Shown piece after piece: positions 33,830-42,291 of a DNA stretch of 57,410 nt; position 1 is the stretch's first letter; each line of letters begins with the position of its first letter. The stretch is from Halosimplex carlsbadense 2-9-1. GTDB lineage: Archaea > Halobacteriota > Halobacteria > Halobacteriales > Haloarculaceae. The notes beneath the pieces were generated by a model that was given only the letters and a program-made list of their open reading frames with translations, made no database searches and had not been told where the DNA came from. The DNA is taken from contig NZ_AOIU01000045.1 of assembly GCF_000337455.1 (NCBI RefSeq), positions 1-57,410 of the forward strand. The letters run 5' to 3'. The position numbers and the translations under genes are program-made.

Positions 33830-35731
33830 TTAGTCACCTGCCGCTGGGACGTACTTCATGTTGTTCACGGCCAGTTCCTCGCCGTCGATGCTGGACTCGA
33901 AGCCCTCGACGATCTCGGCCGGCTCGAACGGGTTCCCGTTGTACTTCAGCAGGCTGGAGAGCTTCGGCCCGAAGCGACCGAGTTCCTTCTGGGTGAGCCC
34001 GCGGAACTGCGCGGTCGCGTTCATCTCGACGACGAGACACTCCTCGACCGATTCGAGGAACTCGCTGACCTCCGCCTCGGGGTAGGGCATCATGTCGCTG
34101 ACGCCGATGGCCTTGACCGAGTGGCCCGCGTCGTTGAGCCGGTCGACGGCCTCGAAGACCGTCCCCTGGTGGCTCCCCCAGCACATGATCCCGTACTCCG
34201 CTTCGTCGGGACCGTGATGGGTCTGGTTGCCCTTCTCGTCGAGCTCCTCTCGGATGCTCTCGAGCTTGCCCAGGCGGCGGTCCATCTGCAGGACGCGGTT
34301 GGTCGGGTCCTCGCTGATGTGGCCGGCCTCGTTGTGCTCGTTGCCGGTCGCGAGGAAGCGCCCGCCCTTCTGGCCGGGCACCGAGCGCGGGCTGACGCCC
34401 TCCTTGCCCTCGTCGGCGTCGTACTGGAAGCGTTTGAACTTGCCAGCGTGGTGTTCGGCGGCCTCGGCGATCTGCTCCTCGGTGACGACCGAGCCGGCGT
34501 CCCCGTCGGGCTCGCGGTCGAAGAAGCTCGCGTCGACGTTGCGCAGCTCGCCCTGGAGCTTCTGGTCGTAGATGAGGATCGACGGGATCTGGTAGTCGTA
34601 GGCCAGCTCGAAGGCCGTGCGGATCTGCTCGTAACACTCCTGCTGGTCGCCCGGCGCGAGGACGACTCGCGCGGAGTCGCCCTGGCTGGTGTAGAGGACG
34701 TGTTCGAGGTCGGCCTGCTCGGGCTTGGTCGGCATCCCGGTCGAGGGGCCGGCGCGCATCGCCTCGACGAGCACGACCGGCGTCTCGGACATCTCCGCGA
34801 GGCCGAGCGGTTCGCTCATCAGTGCGAACCCGCCACCGGACGACCCGGACATCGACTTGACGCCGGCGTGGCTGGCACCGAGCGCCAGCGCCGCCGCGGC
34901 GATCTCGTCTTCGACCTGCTCGGAGATCCCCCCGAACTGCGGGAGGTTCTGGGACATGATCGTGAACACGTCGGTCCACGGCGTCATCGGGTAGCCGGCG
35001 ATGAACCGACAGCCGGCGTCGAGCGCTCCGTACGCGATGGCGTCCGACCCGGAGACGAGCGCCTGCTCCTCCTCGGGTTCGTCGTGGTCGGGCATCTCCA
35101 GGTCGTGGGTCTGCTCGAACTCCTGGGCCCGCTCGAAGCCGTCCTGAATGACGGCGAGGTTGGCCTCGAGGATGTCGTCGTTCCACATCTCGTCCATGAT
35201 CCCCTCGTACTCGGAGGTGTCCATGTCGAGCAGCGCCGCGGTCACGCCGATACCGGCGTTGTTCCGCATGATCTCGCGGCCGTGTTCCTTCGCGATGCCG
35301 CGCAGGTCGACCGGGTAGACGTGCCAGCCGTTCTCCTCGGCGCGCTCGTGGAGATCGATCTCCTCGACCTGCTCGTCGTCGATGAGCCCCGAGTCGTAGA
35401 CGATGATGCCGCCCTCGCGGAGGTCGTCGAGGTTCTCCGAGAGCGGTTTCAGTTCCTCGTTGCCGTAGTAGGCGTCTTCCGAGGGGTTCCGCGCGAAACT
35501 GTCACCGAGCGCGAGGAGGAAGTTGTAGCCGTCCCCGCGCGAGGCCGCCCCGTCGGGGGTCGCCCGTACCTCCACGTACGTGTGGCCGCCCCGAATCCGG
35601 GACGGGTAGTGTCGGTGTGTGAATACGTCGAGCCCCGAGCGCATGAGGGCCTTGGCGAAGTATCGACTGTTGCTGTCGATACCGTCGCCGGAACCACCCG
35701 CAATCCGCCATATTAGTTCCTGATCTGTCAT
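33830..35731 (-). CDS. korA: 2-oxoacid:ferredoxin oxidoreductase, gamma-alpha fusion subunit
   Basis: 633 aa. Residues 1-185 are the gamma domain (WRIAGGSGDGIDSNSRYFAKAL, IRGGHTYVEVRA); 210-633 are the alpha domain with GSDAIAYGALDAGCRFIAGYPMTPWTDVF, MSGSSGGGFALM and the EMNATAQFRGLTQKELGR segment. The gamma-alpha fusion is the standard haloarchaeal form. First gene of the korAB pair; its partner follows after three bases. No delta/ferredoxin domain gene is adjacent, also as expected for the haloarchaeal two-subunit enzyme. Confidence 0.93.
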   Translation of the reverse strand: MTDQELIWRIAGGSGDGIDSNSRYFAKALMRSGLDVFTHRHYPSRIRGGHTYVEVRATPDGAASRGDGYNFLLALGDSFARNPSEDAYYGNEELKPLSENLDDLREGGIIVYDSGLIDDEQVEEIDLHERAEENGWHVYPVDLRGIAKEHGREIMRNNAGIGVTAALLDMDTSEYEGIMDEMWNDDILEANLAVIQDGFERAQEFEQTHDLEMPDHDEPEEEQALVSGSDAIAYGALDAGCRFIAGYPMTPWTDVFTIMSQNLPQFGGISEQVEDEIAAAALALGASHAGVKSMSGSSGGGFALMSEPLGLAEMSETPVVLVEAMRAGPSTGMPTKPEQADLEHVLYTSQGDSARVVLAPGDQQECYEQIRTAFELAYDYQIPSILIYDQKLQGELRNVDASFFDREPDGDAGSVVTEEQIAEAAEHHAGKFKRFQYDADEGKEGVSPRSVPGQKGGRFLATGNEHNEAGHISEDPTNRVLQMDRRLGKLESIREELDEKGNQTHHGPDEAEYGIMCWGSHQGTVFEAVDRLNDAGHSVKAIGVSDMMPYPEAEVSEFLESVEECLVVEMNATAQFRGLTQKELGRFGPKLSSLLKYNGNPFEPAEIVEGFESSIDGEELAVNNMKYVPAAGD

Positions 35732-36047
35732 GGATACATCGATCGGCCCCGATTCGGGTGCCGTGAACGAAACGAGGACTGGACCCGACTAAAGCGTTTT
35801 CACTCCGTCACCGCCGAATAATCGTGAAGGTTGGGTACGGGCCGTCTCGCGCCTGAACTCGGCAGAGGGTGACAACAGCATGCACATCGAGTGTCTTCCG
35901 TATCTCTCGGAGTTCGTTGTTTCAGAGTGAAGTACGTTCTCTATGTCCCAATCGGGCAAAGTTGTCGAATCTCCGTTACTTTGGTGGCACTTTCAGCGTC
36001 GATTCTCGGGCGACCAGGTTTTTCCGGGAGTCGACGAATCGGGACGT
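35732..36047. other. Divergent intergenic region, 316 bp
   Basis: Separates korA from the histidine kinase gene and must contain both promoters. AT-rich patches occur near 35790-35820 and 35910-35990, but no TATA box has convincing spacing to either ATG. A lone TGTTTCAG half-site lies near 35919. No gene is supported. Confidence 0.45.
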
Positions 36048-37124
36048 ATGATTCGACGAACGCTCGCGGTCGGGAGCGTCGCGCTGACCGGCGTGGCACT
36101 GGTCGTCGGGGCCGCGTCGAACGTCGCCGGGGCGGAAGGCGACGGCGTCGCGCTCGCGCTCGTGGCGCTCGGAGCGGTGCTGGGCACCGCCATCGTCGCC
36201 GGGGCGGCGTACCTCTACCGTAGCGACGTGGCCACCGCCCACACGGGGCGGATCGCCGGCTGGAACCTCCTCGGGGTCGCGCTGCTGGGAGTGATCCTCG
36301 CGCTCGCTCGGCTGGCGCCCGGCGTCGAGATCCCCGCCTACGTCGTCGTCGACGTGCTGGGAGTCAGCTCCGTCGCCCACCTGCTCATCGGGTACAACGA
36401 CGTGCGCCGCATCCGCGCGGAGGAACTCGCTCGCCAGCGCCGGACCCTCGCCGTCGTCAACCGGCTCACCCGGCACAACCTCCGCAACCGCACTCAGATC
36501 CTCACCGGTCACGCCGCGATGCTCGCCGAGGAACTGGACGACGACCAGCGGGCCGCCGCCGAGACTATCCGCGCCACGGCCGGGGAACTCGCCGACGTGG
36601 ACGGCGAACTCGCCGCCATCCAGACGGCGCTCAACGGAGACGCCCCGACCGACACGGTCGACCTCGCCGACCTAACCGAGGACGTGATCGCCCCGTACCG
36701 CGACCGCTACCCGGACGGCGAGTTCGCGGTCGACGTCCCCGAGGGGCTCGCGGTTCACGGCGACGACCAGCTGGTCACCGCGCTCGACCACCTCGTCGAG
36801 AACGCCGTGGAACACGGTTCCACGAGCAGTCGGCCAGGGGCCGACGACGCCGTCGAACACGGCAGCAGCGGTGACCCGTACGTCCGCGTCTCGGCCGAGA
36901 CCGACGGGGGCCTGGTCACCGTCGACGTGACCGACCGCGGCCCCGGCGTGCCCGACGACGAGGTCGCGGTGCTCACCGAGCGACGCGAGATCAGCCAGCT
37001 CGAACACGGGAGCGGGCTCGGTCTGTGGGTCGTCAAGACCGTCGCCGAACGCTACGGCGGCGACCTGGCCGTCGAGAACGACGAGGACGGCGCCACGGTG
37101 TCGGTCGGCGTCCCTGCGGCCTGA
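36048..37124 (+). CDS. Membrane sensor histidine kinase
   Basis: 358 aa. Four hydrophobic segments in residues 5-120 form a membrane sensor without a large external domain. They are followed by a dimerisation helix with RLTRHNLRNR (phospho-acceptor H143) and a HATPase_c domain with N box DHLVENAVEH, G1 DRGPGVPD and G2 GSGLGLWVVKT. It would autophosphorylate and pass phosphate to a response regulator not encoded here. A low-complexity insert (STSSRPGADDAVEHGSSG) follows the N box. ATG 36048 was chosen; a further upstream ATG at 35943 adds 35 residues without membrane character. Confidence 0.87.
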   Translation: MIRRTLAVGSVALTGVALVVGAASNVAGAEGDGVALALVALGAVLGTAIVAGAAYLYRSDVATAHTGRIAGWNLLGVALLGVILALARLAPGVEIPAYVVVDVLGVSSVAHLLIGYNDVRRIRAEELARQRRTLAVVNRLTRHNLRNRTQILTGHAAMLAEELDDDQRAAAETIRATAGELADVDGELAAIQTALNGDAPTDTVDLADLTEDVIAPYRDRYPDGEFAVDVPEGLAVHGDDQLVTALDHLVENAVEHGSTSSRPGADDAVEHGSSGDPYVRVSAETDGGLVTVDVTDRGPGVPDDEVAVLTERREISQLEHGSGLGLWVVKTVAERYGGDLAVENDEDGATVSVGVPAA

Positions 37125-37207
37125 AGGCGAGGGTGTCTGCCTGCCCACGTCGGCGTACGGGCCGCGGATCGGAACGAACTAACACGGGGCCGTTCTTGGA
37201 CGCGACG

Positions 37208-37447
37208 ATGCCCTCCGAAACGGACGCGTTGCTTCGCTCGATACGACGCTGGCTGATCCTCGCGACGTTCGCGATCGGAGTCGGTGTGGTCGCTATCGCC
37301 GACGCCGGGTACATCGTGTCTAACTATCAGGACGAACTCGTGTTCGCGGTCGGCGGTGTCGCCGGCGGCGCGGTCGCGCTGCTGGCCGGTCTGACGCTGC
37401 TGTCCGACCTGGGTAGCGGGGGCGACCGCCCGGAGCCGTCCGAGTGA
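37208..37447 (+). CDS. Small two-helix membrane protein
   Basis: 79 aa. A charged start (MPSETDALLRSIRRW) precedes two hydrophobic helices, about 15-36 and 45-68, joined by a short NYQDE loop. The C-terminus is acidic. No family recognised. It is 83 bp downstream of the kinase in the same direction and converges on the acyl-CoA dehydrogenase (24 bp between stops). Reality rests on codon bias and clean hydropathy. Confidence 0.65.
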   Translation: MPSETDALLRSIRRWLILATFAIGVGVVAIADAGYIVSNYQDELVFAVGGVAGGAVALLAGLTLLSDLGSGGDRPEPSE

Positions 37448-37471
37448 CGGACCCCGCCGCCGTCGCGGCCG

Positions 37472-38626
37472 CTACTTCGGCGCCTGGTTGTACACGAGGT
37501 TGCGCTGGATGTCGTTGGCCCCCTCGTAGATGACCGGGACGCGCACGTCGCGGTAGACCCGCGCCACCCGTCGTTCGGTCAGCACGGACCGGCCGCCGTG
37601 CAGTTGCATCGCCTTCTGCGCGCAGTCGTTAGCCGTCTCCGTCGCCTTGAGCTTCGCCATCGCCGCCCAGAAACCGGCGTCGTCGCTCCCCGCGACCTGG
37701 TCGGCCGCGCGCCAGGTCAGCGCGCGGGCGGCCTCGAACTCCGTCCGCATGTCGGCCAGCTTGTGCTGGACCGCCTGGAACTCGTCGACCGAGCGGCCGA
37801 AGGCCTCGCGGTCGTGGACGAACTCCCACGCCTCCTCGATGGCCGCCGCCGCCATCCCGATGCCGTGACCGCCGACGATGACGCGGCCGTGGTTGAAGAA
37901 GTCGGCGAGCATGTAGAAGCCAGCGCCCTCGACACCGATCAGGTGGTCCTCGGGCACGCGGCAGTCCTCCAGGGTGAGATGGGCCTGCTTCGACGCCCGG
38001 AAGGCCATCTTCTCCGGGATGTGCTCGGCGTTGTAGCCGTCAGTGTCCGTCGGCACGACGAACAGCGAGTAGTTGCCGTAGCGGTTGTTCTCGTCGTCGC
38101 CGGTCTTGGCGTACACCGTCACCCAGTCGGCCTCGACGCCGTTGCCGATCCAGTACTTCTCGCCGTTCAGGACGTACTCGTCGCCGTCCTTCTCGGCCGT
38201 GGTGGCCATCCCGGCGAGGTCGCTCCCGGTCTCGGGCTCGGAGACGGCGAGCCCGGTGATCTGCTCGTTCTCGGCGACCGGACGGAGGAACTCCTCTTTC
38301 AGCTCCTCGTCGCCGTGTTCCTCCAGGATCTCCGCGCCGAAACTCGCCAGTTGCAGGGTCAGCGCGATGCCGGCGTCCGCGCGGTAGAACTCCTCGGCGA
38401 TGGCCAGCACCTGCTCCAGCGAGAAGCCCTTGCCGCCGTACTCCTCGCCGATGTCCTGGGCGACCAGTCCCGCGTCCATCCCCGCCTCCAGCACCTCCGT
38501 CGGGTACTCGCCGGACTCGAAGTACGCCTGGGCGTTCGGGGCGATATGTTCGGCCGCGAACTCACGGGCCTGTCGCTTTACGTCGTGTGCTTCCTCCGGG
38601 ACCGGCCGCTCGTCCAGTAGTTCCAT
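37472..38626 (-). CDS. Acyl-CoA dehydrogenase
   Basis: 384 aa flavoenzyme of the usual length. Landmarks: GLAVSEPETGSDLAGM (FAD/substrate loop), YWIGNG, the QLHGG segment and VPVIYEGANDIQRN near the C-terminus carrying the catalytic-base glutamate. It makes the alpha-beta double bond in acyl-CoA in the cytosol and passes electrons to ETF. The neighbouring upstream gene is an acyl-CoA ligase, so both probably serve fatty-acid or branched-chain acid breakdown. Own promoter with a TATA element 29 bp before the ATG. Confidence 0.93.
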   Translation of the reverse strand: MELLDERPVPEEAHDVKRQAREFAAEHIAPNAQAYFESGEYPTEVLEAGMDAGLVAQDIGEEYGGKGFSLEQVLAIAEEFYRADAGIALTLQLASFGAEILEEHGDEELKEEFLRPVAENEQITGLAVSEPETGSDLAGMATTAEKDGDEYVLNGEKYWIGNGVEADWVTVYAKTGDDENNRYGNYSLFVVPTDTDGYNAEHIPEKMAFRASKQAHLTLEDCRVPEDHLIGVEGAGFYMLADFFNHGRVIVGGHGIGMAAAAIEEAWEFVHDREAFGRSVDEFQAVQHKLADMRTEFEAARALTWRAADQVAGSDDAGFWAAMAKLKATETANDCAQKAMQLHGGRSVLTERRVARVYRDVRVPVIYEGANDIQRNLVYNQAPK

Positions 38627-38650
38627 ACCCTCTCAAAGGCCGGCAGTACC

Positions 38651-38659
38651 AAATAAATC
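38651..38659 (-). promoter_or_regulatory. Candidate TATA box of acyl-CoA dehydrogenase
   Basis: GATTTATTT on the minus strand centred 29 bp before the ATG at 38626. A second AT-rich block at 38687-38699 may belong to the ligase gene's termination. Confidence 0.5.
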
Positions 38660-38736
38660 TCGGCACGGTAGCAAACTCGTGAAGGGTTTATAATTTATTC
38701 GTGTCCGGCGAGTGTGGCGTCTCCGAGGGTGCGCCG

Positions 38737-40392
38737 TCAGGACCCGGGCGCGGCGTCGTCGGGAACGCGTCCCTCGACGAGCGACTCGTCGCCGTACTCC
38801 TCGCGCAGGGCCTGTTTGTTGAACTTCCCCGTCGCGGTCTTGGGGACCTCGTCGATGAAGACGACGGTGTCCGGCACCCACCACTTCGGATACGATTCGA
38901 GAACGTGGTCGCGCAGCGACGACTCCAGCGCGCCGGTGTCGGCGCCCTCGACGGGCACGACGAGCGCGAGCGGGCGCTCCTGCCAGCGGTCGTGGGGGAC
39001 GCCGACGACCGCGGCCTCGCTCACGTCCTCGTGGGCCATCAGTTCGTTCTCCAGTTCCTGCGAGGAGATCCACTCGCCGCCGCTCTTGATCACGTCTTTC
39101 GCGCGGTCGACGATCTTGAGGTAGCCGTCTTCGTCGACCGAGACCACGTCGCCGGTCTTGAGGTAGCCGTCCTCGAACTCCGCCTGGTTCGCGTCCGGCC
39201 GCCCGAAGTACTCCGTCGTGACCCACGGCCCTTTCACCCACAGCTCGCCGAAGTCTTCGCCGTTCCACGGCACCTCGCCGCCGTCGTCGTCGACGACCCG
39301 GAACGCCAGCCCGGGCGTGATCAGGCCCTGCTTGGACCGCTTTTCGAGTCGCGTCTCGTAGTCGGCGTCCCGGAGGTCGCGCTTGACGTGGGCGGCCGCG
39401 CCGACCGGCGAGGTCTCGGTCATGCCCCAGGCGTGGAGCAGTTCCACGTCGCGGTCGTCGAAAAAGCGGATCATCGCCTCGGGCGCGGCGCTGCCGCCGA
39501 CGACCAGCCGGTCCAGCGCCGAGAGGTCCACGTCGTTGTCCTTCACGTACTCCATCAGTCCGAGCCACACCGTCGGGACGCCAGCGGTGACGGTCACGCC
39601 CTCTTCTTCGATGAGTCGCGCGAGGTCCGCCGGCTCGGGCTGGGGGCCAGGGTAGACGTGTTTGGCCGCGCCCGCCGTCGCCGAGAACGGCAGCCCCCAC
39701 GCGTTGACGTGGAACATCGGGACGACGGGCATCACCACGTCGTCGTCGTCCAACGGGATCCCCTGTGGCTGCTGGAGCGCCATCGTGTGACTCCACAGCA
39801 TCGACTGGGTGTACTCGACGCCCTTCGGACGGCCCGTCGTCCCCGACGTGTAACACATCCCGGCGGGCTGGTCGGCGTCGTTGTCGGGCCAGTCGTACTC
39901 GGTGGGGTGGCCGTCGATGAACGACTCGTAGGCCACCGCCTCCAGGTCCGTGTCGGGGACCGACTCGCCCATCACGACGTAGCGCTCGACCGACTCGAAC
40001 GACGAGGGGTCGTCGGCGTACGCGCCCTCCAGCTTGGGGAGGAACGACCGGTCGACGAACAGCGTCCGGTCCTCCGCGTTCTCGACGATGTACTGGACGT
40101 GTTTGTCGGGTAGAAGCGGGTTGATGGTGTGCAGTTGCGCACCCATCCCGGGCACACCGAAGTACGTCTCGAAGTGCCGGTGGTGGTTCCAGCAGAACGT
40201 CCCGATACGGTCGCCCTCCCCGTAGCCGGCGTCGTCGAGCGCGCCGGCCAACTGCGCCGTCCGGTCGCCGTACTCGTCGTAGTCGTACCGGACGACCCCC
40301 TCGTGCGTCCGCGAGACAACCTCCGTCTCCGGATACAGCTGTTCGGCTCGCCACAGGAACGGCGCCAATGTCTGGTCGGTTCCGCCTGGCAT
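38737..40392 (-). CDS. Long-chain-type acyl-CoA ligase (AMP-forming)
   Basis: 551 aa ANL-superfamily enzyme. Core motifs are in order: YTSGTTGRPKGVEYTQ (P-loop), HAWGMTETSPV (A5), YLKTGDVVSVDEDGYLKIVDRAKDVIKSGGEWISS (A7-A8 hinge) and PKTATGKFNKQALREE with the catalytic A10 lysine. It activates a fatty or related carboxylic acid to acyl-CoA through an acyl-adenylate. It lies upstream of, and in the same direction as, the acyl-CoA dehydrogenase but with 110 bp and a separate promoter between. Chain-length preference is not readable. Confidence 0.92.
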   Translation of the reverse strand: MPGGTDQTLAPFLWRAEQLYPETEVVSRTHEGVVRYDYDEYGDRTAQLAGALDDAGYGEGDRIGTFCWNHHRHFETYFGVPGMGAQLHTINPLLPDKHVQYIVENAEDRTLFVDRSFLPKLEGAYADDPSSFESVERYVVMGESVPDTDLEAVAYESFIDGHPTEYDWPDNDADQPAGMCYTSGTTGRPKGVEYTQSMLWSHTMALQQPQGIPLDDDDVVMPVVPMFHVNAWGLPFSATAGAAKHVYPGPQPEPADLARLIEEEGVTVTAGVPTVWLGLMEYVKDNDVDLSALDRLVVGGSAAPEAMIRFFDDRDVELLHAWGMTETSPVGAAAHVKRDLRDADYETRLEKRSKQGLITPGLAFRVVDDDGGEVPWNGEDFGELWVKGPWVTTEYFGRPDANQAEFEDGYLKTGDVVSVDEDGYLKIVDRAKDVIKSGGEWISSQELENELMAHEDVSEAAVVGVPHDRWQERPLALVVPVEGADTGALESSLRDHVLESYPKWWVPDTVVFIDEVPKTATGKFNKQALREEYGDESLVEGRVPDDAAPGS

Positions 40393-40486
40393 GCCTTAGC
40401 ACACGCACCGCTGGTACAAGAAACGTGCATGAACGATCGGGTCAGATCCGCGTTCGGCACGGTCGGTCCGCCGGACGGTCCCGCCG

Positions 40487-41089
40487 CTAGACTTCGATCT
40501 GCTGCATCAGCGCGACGAGTTCGTCGAGTTGTGGGAACGTGTAGACCTTCACGTCGACGTTGGAGTCGGGCGCCTGGACGTGCGAGTCGAACATCAGGGC
40601 CATGTCGCTCTCGCGGTCGCCGACGAGGTCGTCGACCATCCCGCTTCCCGGGCCGAAGATAAAGGACGGCGGGCCGATGTCGATGGTGGTGTCGAGGACG
40701 TTCGCCCACCCGTCGATAAAGCCGCTCGTCATGATGTTGCCGATCTCCTGGATCGCCGACCGTTCCATGTCGGTGAACCCGCTCGCGTTCGGGTCCGTCT
40801 CGCCCATGTCACCGATCATCCCGTGGGAGAGTTCCTTCGCGCTCCCGGCTTCGAGCAGAAAGAGGATGTGGCCGTGGGGCGGCTCGACCATCTCGATGCT
40901 GATGCCGATCTGCTCGGCGTGGCCGACGTGAGTTTTGATGTCGGGGATGTCGATGAAATTGATCTTGGTGATCTCCATCTCCGTCTCCATCCCCGTCATC
41001 TGGCTGAGGTGGTCCGCGACCGTGTTCCCGCCCTCCTTGGCCATCTTGTTGAACAACCCGAGTTTCCGGATATCTATCTTCAGACTCAT
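40487..41089 (-). CDS. cheC: CheC-family chemotaxis phosphatase
   Basis: 200 aa from ATG 41089. Two CheC/CheX/FliY-type motifs are visible: GLFNKMAKEGGNTVADHLSQMTGM near the start and SAIQEIGNIMTSGFIDGWANVLDTTIDIGPPSFIFG in the second half (D/S-x3-E-x2-N pattern). Such proteins dephosphorylate CheY-P and interact with CheD; haloarchaea carry several. No other che or archaellum gene is in the window, so this is an orphan copy. A longer open frame upstream of 41089 has no family similarity and was dropped. Confidence 0.85.
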   Translation of the reverse strand: MSLKIDIRKLGLFNKMAKEGGNTVADHLSQMTGMETEMEITKINFIDIPDIKTHVGHAEQIGISIEMVEPPHGHILFLLEAGSAKELSHGMIGDMGETDPNASGFTDMERSAIQEIGNIMTSGFIDGWANVLDTTIDIGPPSFIFGPGSGMVDDLVGDRESDMALMFDSHVQAPDSNVDVKVYTFPQLDELVALMQQIEV

Positions 41090-41220
41090 TGGCGACCCTG
41101 CGAGGTGGGCAGGCGTTTCGACCCGACCCACATAAGCGGTCCCCCCCGATTTTCGCGAGCGAGACTCGGCGTCGGACGAGCGGCCGGCGGTCCGGCCGTC
41201 CCCACTCTCTCGCAGGCCGC

Positions 41221-41910
41221 CTACCACTCCCGCTGACTGACCGACACGCCCTCGCCGAGCGGCAACAGCGTCGTCTCGAAGCCGTCGGCGGCCCCGACCG
41301 CGTCGAGGTAGTCGGCGATCCCCTCGGTCATCCCGTTCATCCCCGAGCGGTCCGCACCGCCCGCGGCGCCGCCGTCCTCGAAGTACGCCCGGAGGTCACC
41401 GGCGTCGATGGACCCGCCGGCGACGGTGTTGTCGGCGGCGACGATCCCACCGGGCGCGACCTTCTCCCGGACGGCCTCGAACGCCTCGGCGTAGCGCTCC
41501 TTCTGGCAGTCGATCAGGACCACGTCGAACGGCCCCTCGTAGTCGTCGACCGTCTCGATGGCGTCGCCGTGTTCGAACGCGGCGCGGTCGGCGAGATCTC
41601 CACGAGCGAGGTACTCGCGGGCCTGGTCGAGTTCGTCCGCGTCGATCTCGGTGAGGACGACCTGCCCGTCCGCGGGAAGCTCCCGCGCGAACCAGTACGC
41701 CGAGTAGCCAAAGCCCGACCCGAACTCGAAGACGCGCTCGGCGTCGGCAAAGCGGGCCAGCATCGCCAGCCACCCGCCGACCGCCGGTCCGACGTACGGA
41801 AACCCTTCGTCGCGCGCCTGCTCTCCCATCTCCGCGATAACTCCGTCGGCTTCGGGACCCAGCGCGGTCGCGTACGATTCGAGGAACTCGGCGATCTCGT
41901 AGTCGGCCAT
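41221..41910 (-). CDS. O-methyltransferase family protein
   Basis: 229 aa SAM-dependent methyltransferase of the catechol/caffeoyl-CoA O-methyltransferase type. Motif I VFEFGSGFGYSAYWFA (about 64-79), acidic loop VVLTEID, FEHGDAIETV, and FDVVLIDCQKERYAEAFEAVREKVAPGGIVAADN with the metal-binding Asp/Asn residues. An insert EDGGAAGGADRSGM precedes the last strand. Substrate unknown. The start is the ATG at 41910; the open frame continues upstream to 42093 through a structured repeat and was not accepted. Confidence 0.86.
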   Translation of the reverse strand: MADYEIAEFLESYATALGPEADGVIAEMGEQARDEGFPYVGPAVGGWLAMLARFADAERVFEFGSGFGYSAYWFARELPADGQVVLTEIDADELDQAREYLARGDLADRAAFEHGDAIETVDDYEGPFDVVLIDCQKERYAEAFEAVREKVAPGGIVAADNTVAGGSIDAGDLRAYFEDGGAAGGADRSGMNGMTEGIADYLDAVGAADGFETTLLPLGEGVSVSQREW

Positions 41911-41999
41911 ACCCGGGGTTCGACCGCCGCCCGGATAAGCGCCCCCGCCCCGGCCAGGCGTTCCGGGATCTGGGGAGGGGACAAACACCGAGCGTAGAA

Positions 42000-42156
42000 C
42001 CCTTTCATTCCCACCCGTGTCGGCTGCTGAACAGTCTACGTGGGTGGGAATGAAAGGGGCCGACCGTTCCGGGAAGACGGGCGACGCAAGCACTGCAGCG
42101 AACGCAGTGAGCGAAGCGCGCAGCGAGACCCTCGACCGGAACGGTCGGGGGCTTTC
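42000..42156. repeat. Structured palindromic repeat element, about 157 bp
   Basis: Three nested or adjacent hairpins: CCCTTTCATTCCCACCC at 42000-42016 pairs perfectly with 42042-42058 (17 bp, 25-nt loop). CCGACCGTTCCGG at 42060-42072 pairs perfectly with 42136-42148 (13 bp), extended outside by GAAAG (42052-42056) with CTTTC (42152-42156). CACTGC at 42091-42096 pairs with GCAGTG at 42104-42109 inside it. The two large stems compete for 42052-42056. It lies between two outward-facing genes. It could be a non-autonomous mobile repeat or a structured RNA; I cannot name it. Confidence 0.75.
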
Positions 42157-42262
42157 ACGCTGTCCGCGGTGATGTTAGTGGTCGCGATAGTCGCTCCGGA
42201 GTCCCTCGCACTCGTTCCATCACCCGACTCACCAGCAACTCGAACTCCGAGCCGTCGAGAGA

Positions 42263-42268
42263 TTCATA
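42263..42268 (+). promoter_or_regulatory. Candidate TATA box of the P450 gene
   Basis: TTCATA centred about 26 bp before the ATG at 42292. It fits a leaderless transcript, and supports this start over the open frame running back through the repeat element. Confidence 0.45.
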
Positions 42269-42291
42269 CCGATCCGACCGTAACTTCGAAC

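Noticed and set aside
32624..35716. 1,030-codon open frame on the plus strand
   Set aside because: It is antisense to korB and korA, which have full motifs; long opposite frames are normal in this GC-rich code.
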